Assembly (NCBI RefSeq): GCF_032884065.1
Contig: NC_088865.1
Location: forward strand, 42,913,152-42,977,151
DNA length: 64,000 nt
Direction of reading: 5' to 3'
Source: Artemia franciscana
Taxonomy: Eukaryota; Arthropoda; Branchiopoda; Anostraca; Artemiidae
Below the pieces are notes generated by a model. That model was not told the origin of the DNA. It did no database searches and saw only the letters and a list, made by a program, of their open reading frames with translations. Below are positions 34,960-47,946 of the stretch, piece by piece (the first letter of the stretch is position 1; the number at the start of each line of letters is the position of its first letter). The position numbers and the translations under genes were made by a program.

Positions 34960-36410
34960 TTGTAAGTTTAGACTTAATCTAAATTCAGTTTTAACTTAAA
35001 CGAATTAAGGTAAGACTTAATCTTAGACTTAATCAAGTTTAATTTTACCCATCAAAAGTTAAGAGCCTGAGAAAATTTGCTTAATTTTGGAAAATAGGGG
35101 GACGCCCCTTAAAAGCCATAGAACCTTAACAAAAATCACACCCTCAGATTCAGCGTATCAGACAACCCTATAGTAGAAGTTTCAAGCTCCTATCTACAAA
35201 AATGTGGACTTTAGCATTTTTTTTTGCCACAGGACAGATCACGGATGGGTGTTTATTTGTTTGTTTTTTTTGTTTTTTTTTCTCTCTAGGGATGATCGTA
35301 TCGATTCAGTGGTCCTAGAATTTCGTGAGATCGCTCATTCTAACACAAATTAAAAGTTCTAGGGCCCTTTTTAAGTGACCAAAAAAATTGGAGGGCACCT
35401 AGGCCCCCTCCCACATTCATTTTTTCCCGAAAGTGACCGGATCAAAATTCTGAGATAGCAATTTTATTCAGAAAAGTCGAAAAACCTAATAACTATGTCT
35501 TTGGGGACGACTTACTCCCCCACAGTTCCCGTGGGAGAGGGCTGCAAATTACAAACTTTGACCAGTGTTTACATATAGTAATGGTTATTGGGAAGTGTAC
35601 AGAGGCTTTCAGGGGGATTTTTTGGTTTTTGGGGAGGGGGTTATAAGGGGGAACTTTCCATGGAGAATTTGAAATGGGGGAAGAAAATTCCTATTAAGGG
35701 GTCACAGGATTTTTTAGTATTTATTTTTTGAAAGAACAATGAAAAAGTAAATATGATAAGTTTTTCAACTGAAAGTAAGGAACAGCATTAAAATTAAAAC
35801 GAACAGAAATTATTATGCATATGGGAGGGTTAATCTCCTCCTAATACTTCGCTCTTTACGCTAAATTAATTTTATTAATTTCAACTATTTATTCTACGAC
35901 CTTTGTGATTCAGGGGTCATTTAAGCTTTAGTGTAAAGAGCGAGGTATTGACGAGAGGGTGAACCTCGTCATATTCGTAATAAAAACATGCGAATATAGA
36001 AGTTTGGTACGTAAGTTAATTCGTAAGTTACGTATATTTTTACTACTAAAAACGTTCGTAAAAAATTAAAAGTTCTATTGCCTTTTTAAATAACCAAAAA
36101 ATTGGAGGGTAACTAGGCCTACTCCCCCGCTCCTTTTTTCTCAAAATAGTCCGATCAAAACTATAAGAAAGCCATTTAGCCATAAAAATAAATTAATATG
36201 GAAATTTCATTTTAACTATTCATGTACGGAGAGCCAAAATCAAAACATGTATTAATTCAAATACGTTCAGGAATTAAATTTTAAAAAAACAAGTTTTTTT
36301 GACCGAAAGTAAAGAGCGATATTAAAACTTAAAATGAACAGAAATTACTCCATAAATGAAAGGGGCTGTTCCCTCCTCAACGCTCCGCTCTTTACGCTAT
36401 TAGTAAATTA
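34960..36410 (+). repeat. Second long copy of the dispersed repeat family
   Basis: Colinear with 1265-2895 from 'catcaaaagttaagagcctg' through 'ccagtgtttacatatagtaa' to the MITE left arm 'ctcctcaacgctccgctctt'. The copy breaks off inside the hairpin module, where the RTE-like sequence begins. Confidence 0.65.
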
Positions 36411-36419
36411 CTGTAGTTT

Positions 36420-37745
36420 TTGCAAATTACTTAGTAATATGATACTTTTTAGACTGAGACATGCTGTAGACAAAGTTTTAAGAGAAGAAGAGTGCGGTTT
36501 TAGGAAAGGTAGAGGATGTGTCGACCAATTTTTCACTCTTAGGTTAATAATTGAGAAGTCCCTTCGTTGTCAAACACCTTCGGTCCTCAGTTTTATCGAT
36601 TATAAGCAAGCTTTCGATTCTGTTGATAGAAGAGCGATAGCAAAGGTCTTATCCTTATATGGTATACCAGAAAAATACATTAAAGTGATTTGTGCTATGT
36701 ACGAGAATAATACTACTGCGGTTAAGGTAGGAAATGAGGTTAGCAACTGGTTTTGTACTAAATGAGGAGTTAAGTAGAGTTGTGTTCTATTCCCCTTTAT
36801 ATGGATCATTTTGATGGACTTCGTCTTTAGGAGCACAGGAAAGGCGATTGGAGACCAAGGAATCAAATTGGGAGGAAAGACGCTCCAGGACTTAGATTAT
36901 GCTGATGATTTAAGCATATTAGATAAAAGTGTGAGCGAAAGGAATAAATTTTTTCAGGTTTTGCGAGTTCAGGGTGCTAGAATAGGTTTGAAAACTAATG
37001 TTAAGAAAACTATGGCACTAAGGCTAGGAATAAGTGAAGATGAAAAGGTGACATTGGGTAACAAAAAGCTTGATCAGGTTGGCAGCTTCACTTACCTTGG
37101 TAGTATTATTAGTAAAGACGGTTGGAGCAGTGAAGATGTTAAAAGTAGAATAGCTATGGCTCAGGGTGTTTTTTCACAGTTAAACAAAGTTTGGAAGAAT
37201 AGAAAGATAAGTCTGCAAACCAAGATTAGAATATTGAAAGCTACAGTGATGACAGTGGTCAAATACGGCTCTGAAGGATGGGCGCTCCGAAAAGCAGACG
37301 AAAATTTACTAGATGTTTTCCAGAGAAATTGCCTACGGATTATTCTAGGTACCCGGCTGACTGACCGTATTTCAAACAGTAGGCTGTACGAAAAACGTGA
37401 TTCAATCCCGCTTTCTAGGGCTATAATAAAAGAAAGGTTGAGATGGCTAGGCCACATTCTGCAGATGAAGGATGACAGATTGCCGAAGATTATACTTATT
37501 GGCCAACCTTCTGGGGCTACACGGAAAGCAGGTCACTGTCGTTTGGGAGGATGTTATAAATAAAGATTTAAAGGAATTGGGAACTTCTTGGGAGGGTGTA
37601 AAGAGGGAGGCCTTTAATAGAATAGGTTGGAGGAGGGGCTTGCGTAGCTGTGTTGGCCTCAGGCGGCTTGGTGCTGCAGTGAGTTACTTTCTCTATGCGA
37701 ACTCAATTTTACAGGTAAAGATGCTCAGGGAAATTGTCCGGTGAA
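36420..37745 (+). pseudogene. RTE-like non-LTR retrotransposon reverse transcriptase, 5'-truncated
   Basis: Encodes palm motifs of a LINE reverse transcriptase: EECGFRKGRGCVDQ, motif A FIDYKQAFDSVDR, then after a TGA and TAG near 36764-36776 and a frame change, motif C LDYADDLSIL. Further on come VGSFTYLGSIISKDG, YGSEGWALRKADE, VFQRNCLRIILG and RLRWLGHILQM, typical of the RTE/BovB-like C-terminus. A second frame change near 37530 puts the end (INKDLKELGTSWEGVKREAF) in another frame. No endonuclease is present. The product would copy RNA into DNA at the target; this copy cannot. The left junction lies inside a MITE/dispersed-repeat copy. Confidence 0.85.
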
Positions 37746-40204
37746 GGGAGATATTTGACCAGCTTGGAATTATCTAGAATTTTTCTGCAGGAGGATGGGA
37801 TTCTCATGAAAAAAATTCTCCATGGGGGTGTTTTCCACAGGATGAATTCTCCGGAGAGAATTTTCTGCGGAAGCAACATTCTATTAGGGGGTGAGAGCGG
37901 TGGCAATTTATAGGAAAACTGTTCGACGGAGGAGGGAATTTCTGAGATGATTTTTATAAAAATAAAAAATTTAAGTTTTTTTCAAATAAAAGTGCGCTAA
38001 GAAAAACCGTTCATCCATAATAGTCCGCAGAAAATTTTCTGGGGGGTGGAATTTTACGCTAAAATGGCATTTTCCTAGGTGAATTTCTCTAACGAGGGGG
38101 GAGGCTCTTTTACATAGGAAGGGCTTTCCATGGATTTTCAAGCCCTTAGAAGATTTAGGTGACAGTCAGGGGTGGTTCGAAAGGGGAGGCTAGGGGAAAA
38201 TGCACCCCCTCCCTCCCCCAAAAAAATTTGTTTGCACCCCCAATTGTTTTTTTCTTTTTTTACCCCTTTTTTAAGTGAACTTTTCAATTTGGTCAATTAT
38301 TGGTGTCCTTGTCACATGACTCCTCTCCCAAGATTTTGTTCTAGATCTGCCGTAGGGGATAGTAACCCTACTTCTGTTTGTTTTCTTTTCCGTTTGTTCA
38401 AATTTCCGTTCGTCTAGAGGTAAATTTACGGTATTCATGTACTGATTTGCTGATTTGCAGACCTGAGTTAAGGTCAGAGTAGCATCTTTAAGTACTCGTT
38501 CATTTCTTACAACACTGTCTTTCCAAAATTGTGGGAAATCTTAGGAAAGCCAAACTCTCACAAATTTATCTACCATAATGGATAACCTGGATGGAAATAT
38601 TTGATGGTAACTGGTAAAATTTTATTGCTACCCCCATCCACCCATTTCTGCTATTTCTTTATTTCTAAGACTAGAAAAAGATTCTAGGAAAATCGTTACC
38701 AACTTTGAACATAAACAAAAATCGGGCTGTGGTAGTACATTTCGTGACAAATCACCTTTCCCAAGGCCTAAAGTCAAAGAAAATCAGACTCACAACCAAA
38801 ATTTGCTGGTTTTTCTACTTATGTTTTAGTCTGAGTCAAAGATGCATGCTTTCAAACAATTGCTAACCCCTAACAAGAAGAAGAAATGTAAAGTTAAGAG
38901 CCTGAGAATACTCACTTTGCCTCAACGCCTTAAATTACCTAGCAACCATTCACTTAACGGTCATTCTACCTTTAAAAAATAGGTTTAAAACGTACCACTA
39001 TAGAATCTTTGAAGCCTCAAAAGAAGGAAAATAGAGTAGTAAGAAATAAGTAGCAAGAATAGTAGTAGTAGAATTAACTGAGAAGAATGATTCTCAGGCT
39101 AATAAAGCTCACTATTTAAGAGTTAAACTTACTTGAAAAAATATAAGGTCCTATATAGCTAAAAAGATAGTAGAATAGCAGTCCAATCATGTTTATAAGT
39201 CCAGCTATAACTGACAAAAATCTGGACAAGGTATAGTGAAACAGCAGCTCACTTTTGATTGGATGTCCCAATCCTATACCCTGAATCTAGTTACTCTTAC
39301 GCGATTGCTCAACATTCGCTTGTATGTTAAATCTTATTCATTTACTAAGTTTAATCTCACCCATAATCTATTAACAAAAACCTAAGAGTCTATCGATTGC
39401 TAAGAACAGTAAGTAAAGGGGAGCATTATTTCATATTAAGTTTTCTCCTTCTTCTGCCATGGTGTATTTGAAGAAATATTAAAGTTTACTACAAGCCAAT
39501 CATGTCAATGAATGGGGGATATTTACCTCCCCCCTTAGATTTTGGACGACACATTTTCATTATTCTCATCGAAACATACCTTTTTGGTGTTTGAACTAAC
39601 ACCCCTCCGCCTAGTACACCTTTTATTTTGAAAAATAAATTTTTGTCTCCCTCTTCTACATTTCCATAAATTGACAACACGGTACTTTTCTGTTAAGCGG
39701 AACTCACTCAAGAATTACACTGTCTAAGACCTGACAAAGATCGATTTGCGTCTCTGGAATCGGTTACGATTTACTTATGAGTGAGAAAATTACAATGTTG
39801 TTATATTTTAATTAAATATTTAATATTTAGATGTGGTTAGGAGTTAGGTTAAATTAGGTTAGGTATTTAATATAATACGTTCTGCGTGGAATGCTTTCCA
39901 TAATACTTTGTCGTAGTTTCCATAATTTTATTTTTTAAGTATTATATTACATCATGTTTTGGTATTTTTCATTAGGATTAACCTGTCTTCACCTTTTAGG
40001 TTTGTCAACAGACAATTACCAACACCAGTGATACCAGCTCTCCTCTTTTGTACAAAAAAAAGGTCTTTATAGGTCGAATCCTTTTAAATAGAAAGGATAA
40101 GAGGCTACACACTCATATCCCCTCCCAAAATAGTGTAATATTTAGGATTTGCAAAATCAGGATCTAGTATCATTAGTTCGCTAATTCAGGCCTTTTTGAG
40201 CAAC
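37746..40204. other. No recognised gene; repeat fragments at the left
   Basis: 37746-38170 contains G-rich pieces of the dispersed repeat family ('aattctccatgggggtg'). 38170-38420 holds a C-rich stretch ('gcaccccctccctccccc'). The rest is AT-rich without coding signal. Confidence 0.4.
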
Positions 40205-40920
40205 AATTCTTAGTAGTAATAGTAGTAGTAGTAGTGATATTAGTAGTAATAGTAGTAGTTTTAACAGTAGTAGAAGTAGTAGTAGTGATGGTAATAAATG
40301 TAGTAAGTGGTAGTAGTAGCAGCTACAGTACTAGTATGCGTAGTAGCAGCAGTAGTAGTAATTCTATTAGTAGTAGCGTTGATAGTAGTAGTTTTAGTAA
40401 TATGAACAGTAGTAGTAGCATTGGTAGAAGCATTAGTAGTAGCAGTAGCAACAGTAGTGATTGTGGTAGTATTATTAGTAGAGGTGGTTGATGTAGTAAA
40501 TATAGCTGTTGTAGTATCAGCAGTAGTACTACTACTAGTAGCAGTAGTAGTAGAAGAGGTAGTAGTAGTGGTAGTAGTATTAGTCATAGCAGTATTAATA
40601 ATAGCAGTAGTTGTAGTATTGGGGGTAGTAGTAGCAGTAATAGTAGTAGTAATAGCAGTAGTAGTTGGTGTAGTAGTAGCAGCAGTAGAAGAAGCAAAAG
40701 AGGTTGTAATAGTAGTGATAATTGTAGAAGGAATGGTACTAATAGTAGCAGCAGTAGTGATGGCAGTAATAGTACTAGCAGCTGCGGTTGTGGTAGTAAA
40801 TATAGTAGTAGTAGTAGCAGCAGTAGCAGCAGCAGTAACAGTAGTAGTTGTAGTAGTAGCAGTATTAGTCATAGTACTATTAATAGAAGTAGCTGCTGTA
40901 GTAGTGTGGGGGGGTAGTAG
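40205..40920. repeat. Degenerate (AGT)n trinucleotide repeat, ~0.7 kb
   Basis: Imperfect AGT/TAG units with GCA, GTA and ATT variants. It produces long open frames in several phases, including a 203-residue Thr/Ala/Ile-rich frame on the minus strand (40261-40872) and a Val-rich one on plus. These are expected from the repeat, since stop codons are more than one change away in those phases. A mucin-like protein on the minus strand cannot be excluded. Confidence 0.8.
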
Positions 40921-42880
40921 AAAGAGTTGTAGTAATATCAGTTTCTGTAGCGATGGTAGTAGGAGCTGTAGTGGTTTCTTATCCTTTTCTATGTGTATTG
41001 TCCTAGGTTTTTGGTTTACTATGGTTTATCTTTTAACTGGTTGGTGCTTTTTCTTAGGCGTTTGTGGTTTGCGTTAGATTTGGGATTCCAGATGTTTGCT
41101 TTGCTATTTTGGCATACTCTGAGCCTTTATATCCTTTGTAGGCTTCAACAATTTCTTAGCCTTTGCAGGTGTTTGGTGTGTTGTCTGAAACCTTTGGTTT
41201 TGGAAGTTTAGCTTGCTATGAGCTAAATTTCTTAGCCTTTCGTAGGTGGGTGTTGTTTAAAACTTAAAATTGAGATGCTTAGAAGGTTAGTTGCGACTTT
41301 TCCAACCTAACCTTATTCTAGTTCGAATTTTATAATTTAAAATTTTTTTTTGTATTTCCTGATTTGACTCTTTCTTCGTCTATTTCGAAGGTATGTTTTG
41401 CAAAATCATTTATTTGCTTTGTGTCATGCTTTGATTTGTCATATTGTGTAAGTCTAGGTTGCATAAAGTTAAATTATAATTTTATAGCTTTAAGTTCGGC
41501 TAATTCATATTCAGGTAGTGGCACAAACTTGACCTCAATTACCCTAACTTAAATCTATGGAAATATAATTACGCCTTATGGTGAACACCTAAACACTACC
41601 AAGGAAAACTCCTCTACAGAGAAAATAAGGTAGGTGAGCCCTGTTCGAATATACATTATCCTTAAAGGCACCAATAGCCCTGCAGGAAATGGGCTTGGAG
41701 GAAAGAGACAATTATAATTTGAGCCTGCACTCAGTTCTGTGAGTCTGTCCATAAAAGCAATAATGATAGTACAAGCAACAATAAAAATAATATTAATAAT
41801 AATAGTATTATTAAAGGTAATAACAATAATGATATTAATAGTAATGCTAATAAGGCTCAAATAGCACTGTTTCTATATATGCTAATAATTAAGAAATCTT
41901 TTTCCGAAAAGATATTCTTAGCCTTTTATCGGCAATATAAGGAAATAGGATGGCGGTAGTCAAGGGGTTATTTATTTTCAAGTAAAAAAAATATAGTTTA
42001 AGTAAGGTATCAATATATTTTTTCCCATTTGTTTATTTCTGTCTTTTTTTTATTATTATTTCGGTGCCGGAGCGGATGCTCATAAAATTATGAACTTCTT
42101 GTGAGAATGTACTCAAAATCTATTTCTAGTATGCTTCTGGGGAGGACTCTGAGTAATTTCAAAGAAGCTTTGTCCCCTTATTCCACCCATCTTCAGGAAA
42201 ACTCACTTATCCAAAAATTACAAAACAAGAATACATAATTATATAGAGAACCAAAGTATTCTGGACTTCAACTCCTGATTGGTGATTGGGTCTCTCTAGG
42301 TTGTATCATAGTAGTAAACAATAACCACTATACATAGCAAGGTCAGTTGATACCATACCAGATCAGTTTAAACTTTCGCCCGAGTGTCAAATAATGAACC
42401 TCACGTCCTTTGGAATACCTCCTATTGTCTATTACTATATCATCGTTTTGGCTGGTCCGGAATGGGCATTAGGTAGGTCTTAAACGTGTTTTTCGATCTT
42501 ATTTTCTCTTCTTTTTAAACATATAAAACTCAAGTTGTGACTATTCATTGACATTGTTAACGTTTTACTAACCACTGAAACATCAGAGAAGCATGATACA
42601 CAAAAAATAGTCTAAGAAGGTCATGTCATATTTGTCAAAATGTGAAACGTCAAAAACGTTGACGCTAATGTAATTAAGTTAATCATTTCGTCCTTGGACA
42701 AAAAAGTGACTGATTCACCAATACAGACTAATATTAGAGTTTTTTGAAAAATAAAAAACTAAAAATTCTCATACTGACCCATAGTCTGTGTTATACAGAT
42801 ACAGATCTCCTGATTCATTATCTTTGGCCGGGAGTGTTACGCGTGGCTGGGGGGTAAATCATTCGACACTTCCCTTGTTT
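40921..42880. other. No recognised gene
   Basis: Open frames at 40993-41211 and 41576-41860 lack coding character. The minus strand just right of the AGT repeat (about 41110-41230) gives a Gln/Thr/Lys-rich frame, possibly an extension of low-complexity sequence. Confidence 0.4.
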
Positions 42881-42884
42881 ACCT

Positions 42885-43075
42885 CTTAGATTTTTTCAGG
42901 TTTCCATTTAGAGCTGGGTTGACTCTGGCTTAGCTTACAGAGTCAAAACAGAGCTGAGAGCTCATATGGCACTTGTGACGAGGCTGTAAGAGCCGAGAGC
43001 CAAGAGCTCATACAGCATGAGCACAAGCAAAATTCTAAGAGTCAATGGATTGAATTAAAAGGAAAATCAGAGGTT
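42885..43075 (+). mobile_element. Chimeric SINE-like fragment
   Basis: First part ('agagctgggttgactctgg', 'tagcttacagagtca') matches the body of the SINE at 54877-55227 in the orientation of its complement. The second part ('gagctcatatggcacttgtg', 'caaaattctaagagtcaatg') matches the minus strand of 63380-63510, the segment behind the tRNA-like head of the satellite element. Two otherwise separate elements are joined here. Confidence 0.55.
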
Positions 43076-43079
43076 AATG

Positions 43080-43345
43080 CCGGGTATATGAGGGGGTTTG
43101 CCTCTTCGTCCATACCTCGCTCTTTACACTAAAGTTCAATTTTTTTCCAATTCTTTGAGAATGAACCATGAATCACAAATGCTGTTTAATTAGAAAAAAT
43201 AACTCTTTTTAAATTACTAGGAATACTTTAGCGCAGAGAGCAAAGTATTCAGGAGGGGAGGAACCGACTCATTTACTTAATAAATTCAGTTTGTTTTAAG
43301 TTTTAATGTTACTCCTTGCTTTTAGTTGAAATAACTTGTTTTTTT
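43080..43345. repeat. Diverged hairpin MITE (third copy)
   Basis: Left arm 'tacctcgctctttacact', right arm 'actttagcgcagagagca' and 'gttttaagttttaatgttac'. Same family as 2618-2898. Confidence 0.6.
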
Positions 43346-44250
43346 TATTTAATTTCTCATTATTTTTTATATAACGCTGGAAAATCCAGCTCCCCATCAT
43401 GGTAATTCTATTTTCCCATTATAAATTCCTCCATTTGATTCTTTTGATGTATGTATTAGTATCAAAATTCTGTTTTCTAGAGTTTCGGTTACTATTGAGC
43501 CGGGTCGCTCAATACTATAGTTTGATATCACGAATCACCTGATAAAAAGCCTTTTAAAGTTAAATTTTAATCTAAAGAAAGGGGGTAATGAGGAGGGGAC
43601 AGACTTTTTCTTATAATAACAATAATAATAGTAATTTATTTGTTTCCTTTATGTACACAGAGGAGTATAGGAAATAATCGACAAGAAAACTGGAAAATAT
43701 AAAATTACACTTCTAACGAAAAGGACGACAAAAATTAGCTCATAATACTCATAATGACTATCGTAAACAGCTTTTGATAGCTCATTAGTGCGTAACAATA
43801 AAAGAACTCATAAAACATAACGCATAAACACTCATACATAACGCATAAGTAGCTGTTTTATTAAAGCTATGGCGACAAAACTATTTTTCCGTTAAACAAG
43901 ACAATTAAGGGAAAATTTATTCTGTATTCTCTAGACCATCTGAGAAATCGATCACATTGTTGATCCATTTTAACAGTAATATCAAAAATTGCGAATTTTC
44001 ATATAATATGCCTTTTTTTGAACCATAGTGGAATTCCAAGAAAATATTTACAAAACCAGAAAAATTACACGAGGATACGCTCTTTATCACTTTTTCTTAA
44101 GAACTTCAAAAATAGAAAAATGAAAAATACATGACCTTTCACACAGACTAACGGGCCATATGTTTTCCTAAGTTTTCCCAATACAGAAGATAACACCAAT
44201 TCCTGTGTCGCTTTAATTGACGGATCAATTGGCAACCCAAGGTAATTAAT
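43346..44250. other. No gene; contains a minus-strand end of the dispersed repeat
   Basis: 43385-43530 is the reverse of the family's left part ('ctattgagccgggtcgct'). The remainder is AT-rich. Sequence near 44100-44250 may belong to the LINE RT but could not be read. Confidence 0.4.
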
Positions 44251-44257
44251 GGAATAA

Positions 44258-45106
44258 TTATTTAAAAATATTCAGTGATCCCACCCTGGTTAAATGATGC
44301 TGGAAATCCATATTATTATTTGCCACTGGGAATTCTGTTTTAGTAGGTTCAATCTCTAATCCTGTCTCTCGTAGATGCGAGTGCCATATATTAATTGCGG
44401 TCTGCATTGATATTAAATTGTCCAAAAATAACAAAATATCATTAGCATACGACAAGTCGCTAATGTCGACACCGTCAATCACATTTGTGGGTAGGTACCG
44501 CGTGGCTGTTCTAATTGCATTATTAAATATAAAAGGGCTAAGAACTGTCCCTTGTTTTACTCCACGACGTAAAGAAATTCGGTCTGAAAGTCACCTCACC
44601 TCCCCAAAATAAAAAAATCTGACAGATGAATTACCATACCAACCCTTCAAACACTGGCCTATAAATGGGTTCACTCCACTACGCTAAATTGATAAAAAAA
44701 AAAGAAGCGTGGCTATGCAATATACTATGAAACTTTTATGAAATATCAACTCCGCACACAAATAGGTGTCTTTTAAAACTATGATGGTGTTCCAATATTT
44801 CTAGAAATATTGCTTTTGCAGTTTGAACCCCTACACCGCATCAAAAACCCAATTAATGGTCCCCCACCTCACGTTTTGTTGATAAATATTAGAGTAAAAT
44901 ATTTTTAAATAATCTACTAATAACAGAAAAAGTGTTATAGGTCTATATGATGAACAATGTGAAGGATCCTTGTCCTTCTTGCGTATACAAACTACTTTAC
45001 CTTCTCCTATCAAAGGGACATAATGATGGGTTACTATTACTTGACATAATAACGTAAGATGCTCTAGTAGTTTTGTAGTATCATACAGAAGGTGCCCTGG
45101 TAACAA
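44258..45106 (-). pseudogene. LINE reverse transcriptase remnants
   Basis: 44831-45106 reads IRKKDKDPSHCSSYRPITL, the conserved finger region of LINE RTs. 44258-44482 reads VDISDLSYANDILLFLDN, where the catalytic YADD is YAND. The stretch between (44483-44830) lacks the expected motif A and is partly deleted or diverged. Inactive. Confidence 0.75.
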
Positions 45107-45571
45107 ACATTCTGGACCTGGGGCCTTCCAACATTTTATTCAGCTAGTTTTAATTAAACCGAAGAGGCAGAAAAACAAACTAGGTTTTTATATGGGTTCA
45201 GCCGAGAAAAATGCTTAGATAACAATCCAAAATAACTCAACTCGGTGGATGGTGGGTTGGACGAAAAAACTGAAGTAAAGTGTACATACCATTATTCTAG
45301 CGGGATTTAGTCTGATAAATCAGCTGATGACTGCGTTAATCCATTAACCTCACTATAAAGGAACTTTGGATTATTCCTAATCTTGGTTGATATATCTTTT
45401 ATTTGTTGTTTCTTCCTTGTTGCTAATAACTTATTAAGTTTCTTTTTTTGTTGATTTAATTATCTGGAAAAGGGGCCATTTCTCGGTCGGTCGCATAGAT
45501 CCCAAATATGTTGCCATAGCCAATGTTTCTATTTGCTTCACCCATCTTTGGTATAACAGACCATCCCTTTT

Positions 45572-46565
45572 TTAAGTATTTCTATGCACTCTAATAAGAG
45601 GAACCGCAACGGATGCCGCAACTTTCCTAAAATGAACTATTTCAGCATAATACATATTTAATTCCAACGAACAAAATTTTTGAGAATGGGACAGGAGGTG
45701 AAAAGGAATTCTGATTCTACAGAGAATATCATCTAATACGCAGTGATATAAGTTTACGTCTATCCTATCCCATAGCTGTTTCTGAAACCATTTCGGATTA
45801 CAACGGCTAGGGCAAAAAAAAATTAAAATAACAGTCACTTCCAGGTGAGAATGATCACTAACAAAAATTTCATCCGATACTTTAACAAAAGTCTTTTTTA
45901 ACGATTCAAGATCTGAAATTATAAAGTCCAAATTTGCCACGCTACTTGAACTATGAACATAACCATAATATTTGCTAGTTATAGCCACAGTTAGATCTTT
46001 CGGAAATGATGATAATAAGAGCTTGGACCACGGTAAACTAGGAATAGCAAGGTCAGTGTTAAAATCGCCACAAAGCAAGATGGCTCTACCAGACGCTTGT
46101 ATTTCATGAAAAATTTTTGAGACACTTGCACATGCTATAGCAAAACGTTAGTTAGATTGTTAGTTCCTGTAATTAGTAGGCATATAAACTGCAAGGATAG
46201 CGGTATGGCCTAGATCAATCACAACAAAAGTATCATTGGTATCAAATAAAGCACGTTTAATGCTCTTATTTACTCCAATAATAATGCCGCCAGAGGGACG
46301 ACCTACTTTGATTTTCACAGGACGGATGAAGAACTCGTGTTCAAAAGAAACTTCCAACTGATGACTATTAACGCTACTTAAACTGGGGCTCTACTACAAA
46401 TACTATTTCGAATGATTTGACTATTTTGGCAAAAAGTGTTAACCTATCTCTTCCTCCATTTATGTTCTGAAAATACAAGTTTATGCAGTCAGGTTCGGTG
46501 TGAAGGTTCATACCTGCGGGAGGGGGGTTACCAGCCTCAAGCTTGAGTGCTCGAAGGAGCGACAT
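45572..46565 (-). pseudogene. LINE AP-like endonuclease
   Basis: Three frame pieces. 46374-46565 has the start NLYFQNINGGRDRL. 46160-46357 has FIRPVKIKVGRPSGGIIIGV and TAILAVYMPTNYRN. 45572-46078 has MLCGDFNTDL, ANLDFIISD and SDHSHLEVTV. GDFN and SDH are hallmarks of the catalytic core of LINE endonucleases, which nick the target DNA. The pieces lie in different frames. Confidence 0.8.
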
Positions 46566-47436
46566 GCATACGGCTCTTCAAACTGGTGCAGGAGAAGCTG
46601 TTGTTTCTGTGATTACCACCACAATTTGCATATTTCACAGTGGAGGCTGAACATGCATTATCATGGTTGTTAACATTTGGTCTGGCACATTTACCACATT
46701 GAAGTGCATTCACACATTCACGTGCAAAATTATCAAATCCTTGGAATCTATAGCACTGCTTGGGTCGATTCAGTGGAGTTGACACCCAGAAAAGCGAATA
46801 ATCAATTTTGTTGCCGTACTTCAGAGCCTTATCGAGATCCTTTTGAGATTTAAAGGACAACTGCACGACTAAACTACTTCCAAAGCAATTTTCTTGCACA
46901 AGAGAGTTAACTAGACCTGTAATATTTGATTCGTCAAAGCCCTTGTCAATCCATATAATTTCTAGATATTCCTTCTTTACGATCTTAGCACTGATGTATG
47001 AACAGGGTGGTAGGGAGCTTACCACCGAAGAGGCAGAATCATTATCTTTCATAAACACCAGTAGCCTATCTCTCCGTTCCTCGACATGGTCGATTTTGTC
47101 CAAGCACCCTAAACTCGAAACAAACTCCCTCTGCTAAGCGGAGTTGGAAGACTGCATACTAGCGGGTAAATTACTAAAAATGACAGCGACTGTAGCATTT
47201 TCTGGTTTAGGAAGGAAAGGCCATAAACGGTTTCGTTCACCCGTATCCGTGCAAACTGACTCTTGTTTTTCAGTGAGGAAATTTAACATTCGAACACAGT
47301 CAATTAATCTTGATGCCAAAATAGTATTTGGTTCGCTCGGAAAAACCGGAACATCTGACGGGTCCGATATTCGATGAAAAACCGGGTCGATGAAAAACCG
47401 GAACTCGGAAAATCGCAAATCGTGGAAGAAGATCAT
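46537..47436 (-). pseudogene. LINE ORF1, gag-like with zinc knuckles
   Basis: Two pieces: 47134-47436 (N-terminal, ends NLPASMQSSNSA and a stop) and 46537-47103 (188 residues). The second contains a nucleic-acid-binding pattern of cysteines and histidines: CYRFQGFDNFARECV, LQCGKCARPNVNNHDNAC, YANCGGNHRNNSFSC. This resembles the paired CCHC knuckles of Jockey/I-type gag proteins, with some ligands changed (for example Phe for His/Cys spacing in the first). It would bind element RNA. The reading frames are interrupted, so it is inactive. Confidence 0.7.
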
Positions 47437-47440
47437 CTTT

Positions 47441-47946
47441 CAACAATCTGTCTGAGAGCAATTTGTAAAAGTCAGGCATAAAATCTGCACTCAGATGTGA
47501 TCTCCGGCGCCTCTCAAGAATATCTACTTTAAAAATATCACGACAGATTTCAATAGTCTCCTAACCTAACCTATCTGTCATCCTTCATCCACAGAATGCA
47601 TCCCATTAGTTTCATCCTATCTTTCATCATTACCTCAAATCGCATAGTCCAGCGAAATAAGGATTAAATCCTGTAGAATCGCTGGTTATTTGGAAACCAG
47701 TCCTGGTTAGTAGGTAATTATGGTACTAGGAAATGGTATTGAACCATATTTTTTTACAACTTACAATTTGAGATAAGTTCGGTTTGTCAGGTACCCAAAA
47801 CAATCCGTAGGCAATTTTTCTGGAAAACATCTAGGAAGCTACAAACCATGAAACTGCATTTGAGTATTTCTTCATTTTCTAAAGAGGGAGGAATAACCTA
47901 GCAACTTCATAAGGAGGAAAACTACAGGAGGAAGAACAGGTTTTAC
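47441..47946. other. No recognised gene
   Basis: May include the LINE 5' region (47440-47650). Otherwise AT-rich without coding signal. Confidence 0.35.

Larger units (their letters stand above)
44258..47440 (-). mobile_element. Broken non-LTR retrotransposon (Jockey/CR1-like)
   Basis: Minus-strand LINE with gag-like ORF1, AP endonuclease and RT parts in the normal order, separated by frameshifts, stops and deletions. Details are under the three parts. The clade call is inference from the gag zinc knuckles and endonuclease. Confidence 0.75.

Noticed and set aside
40421-41077. 218-residue Val-rich frame
   Set aside because: Produced by the AGT repeat read in the GTA phase.
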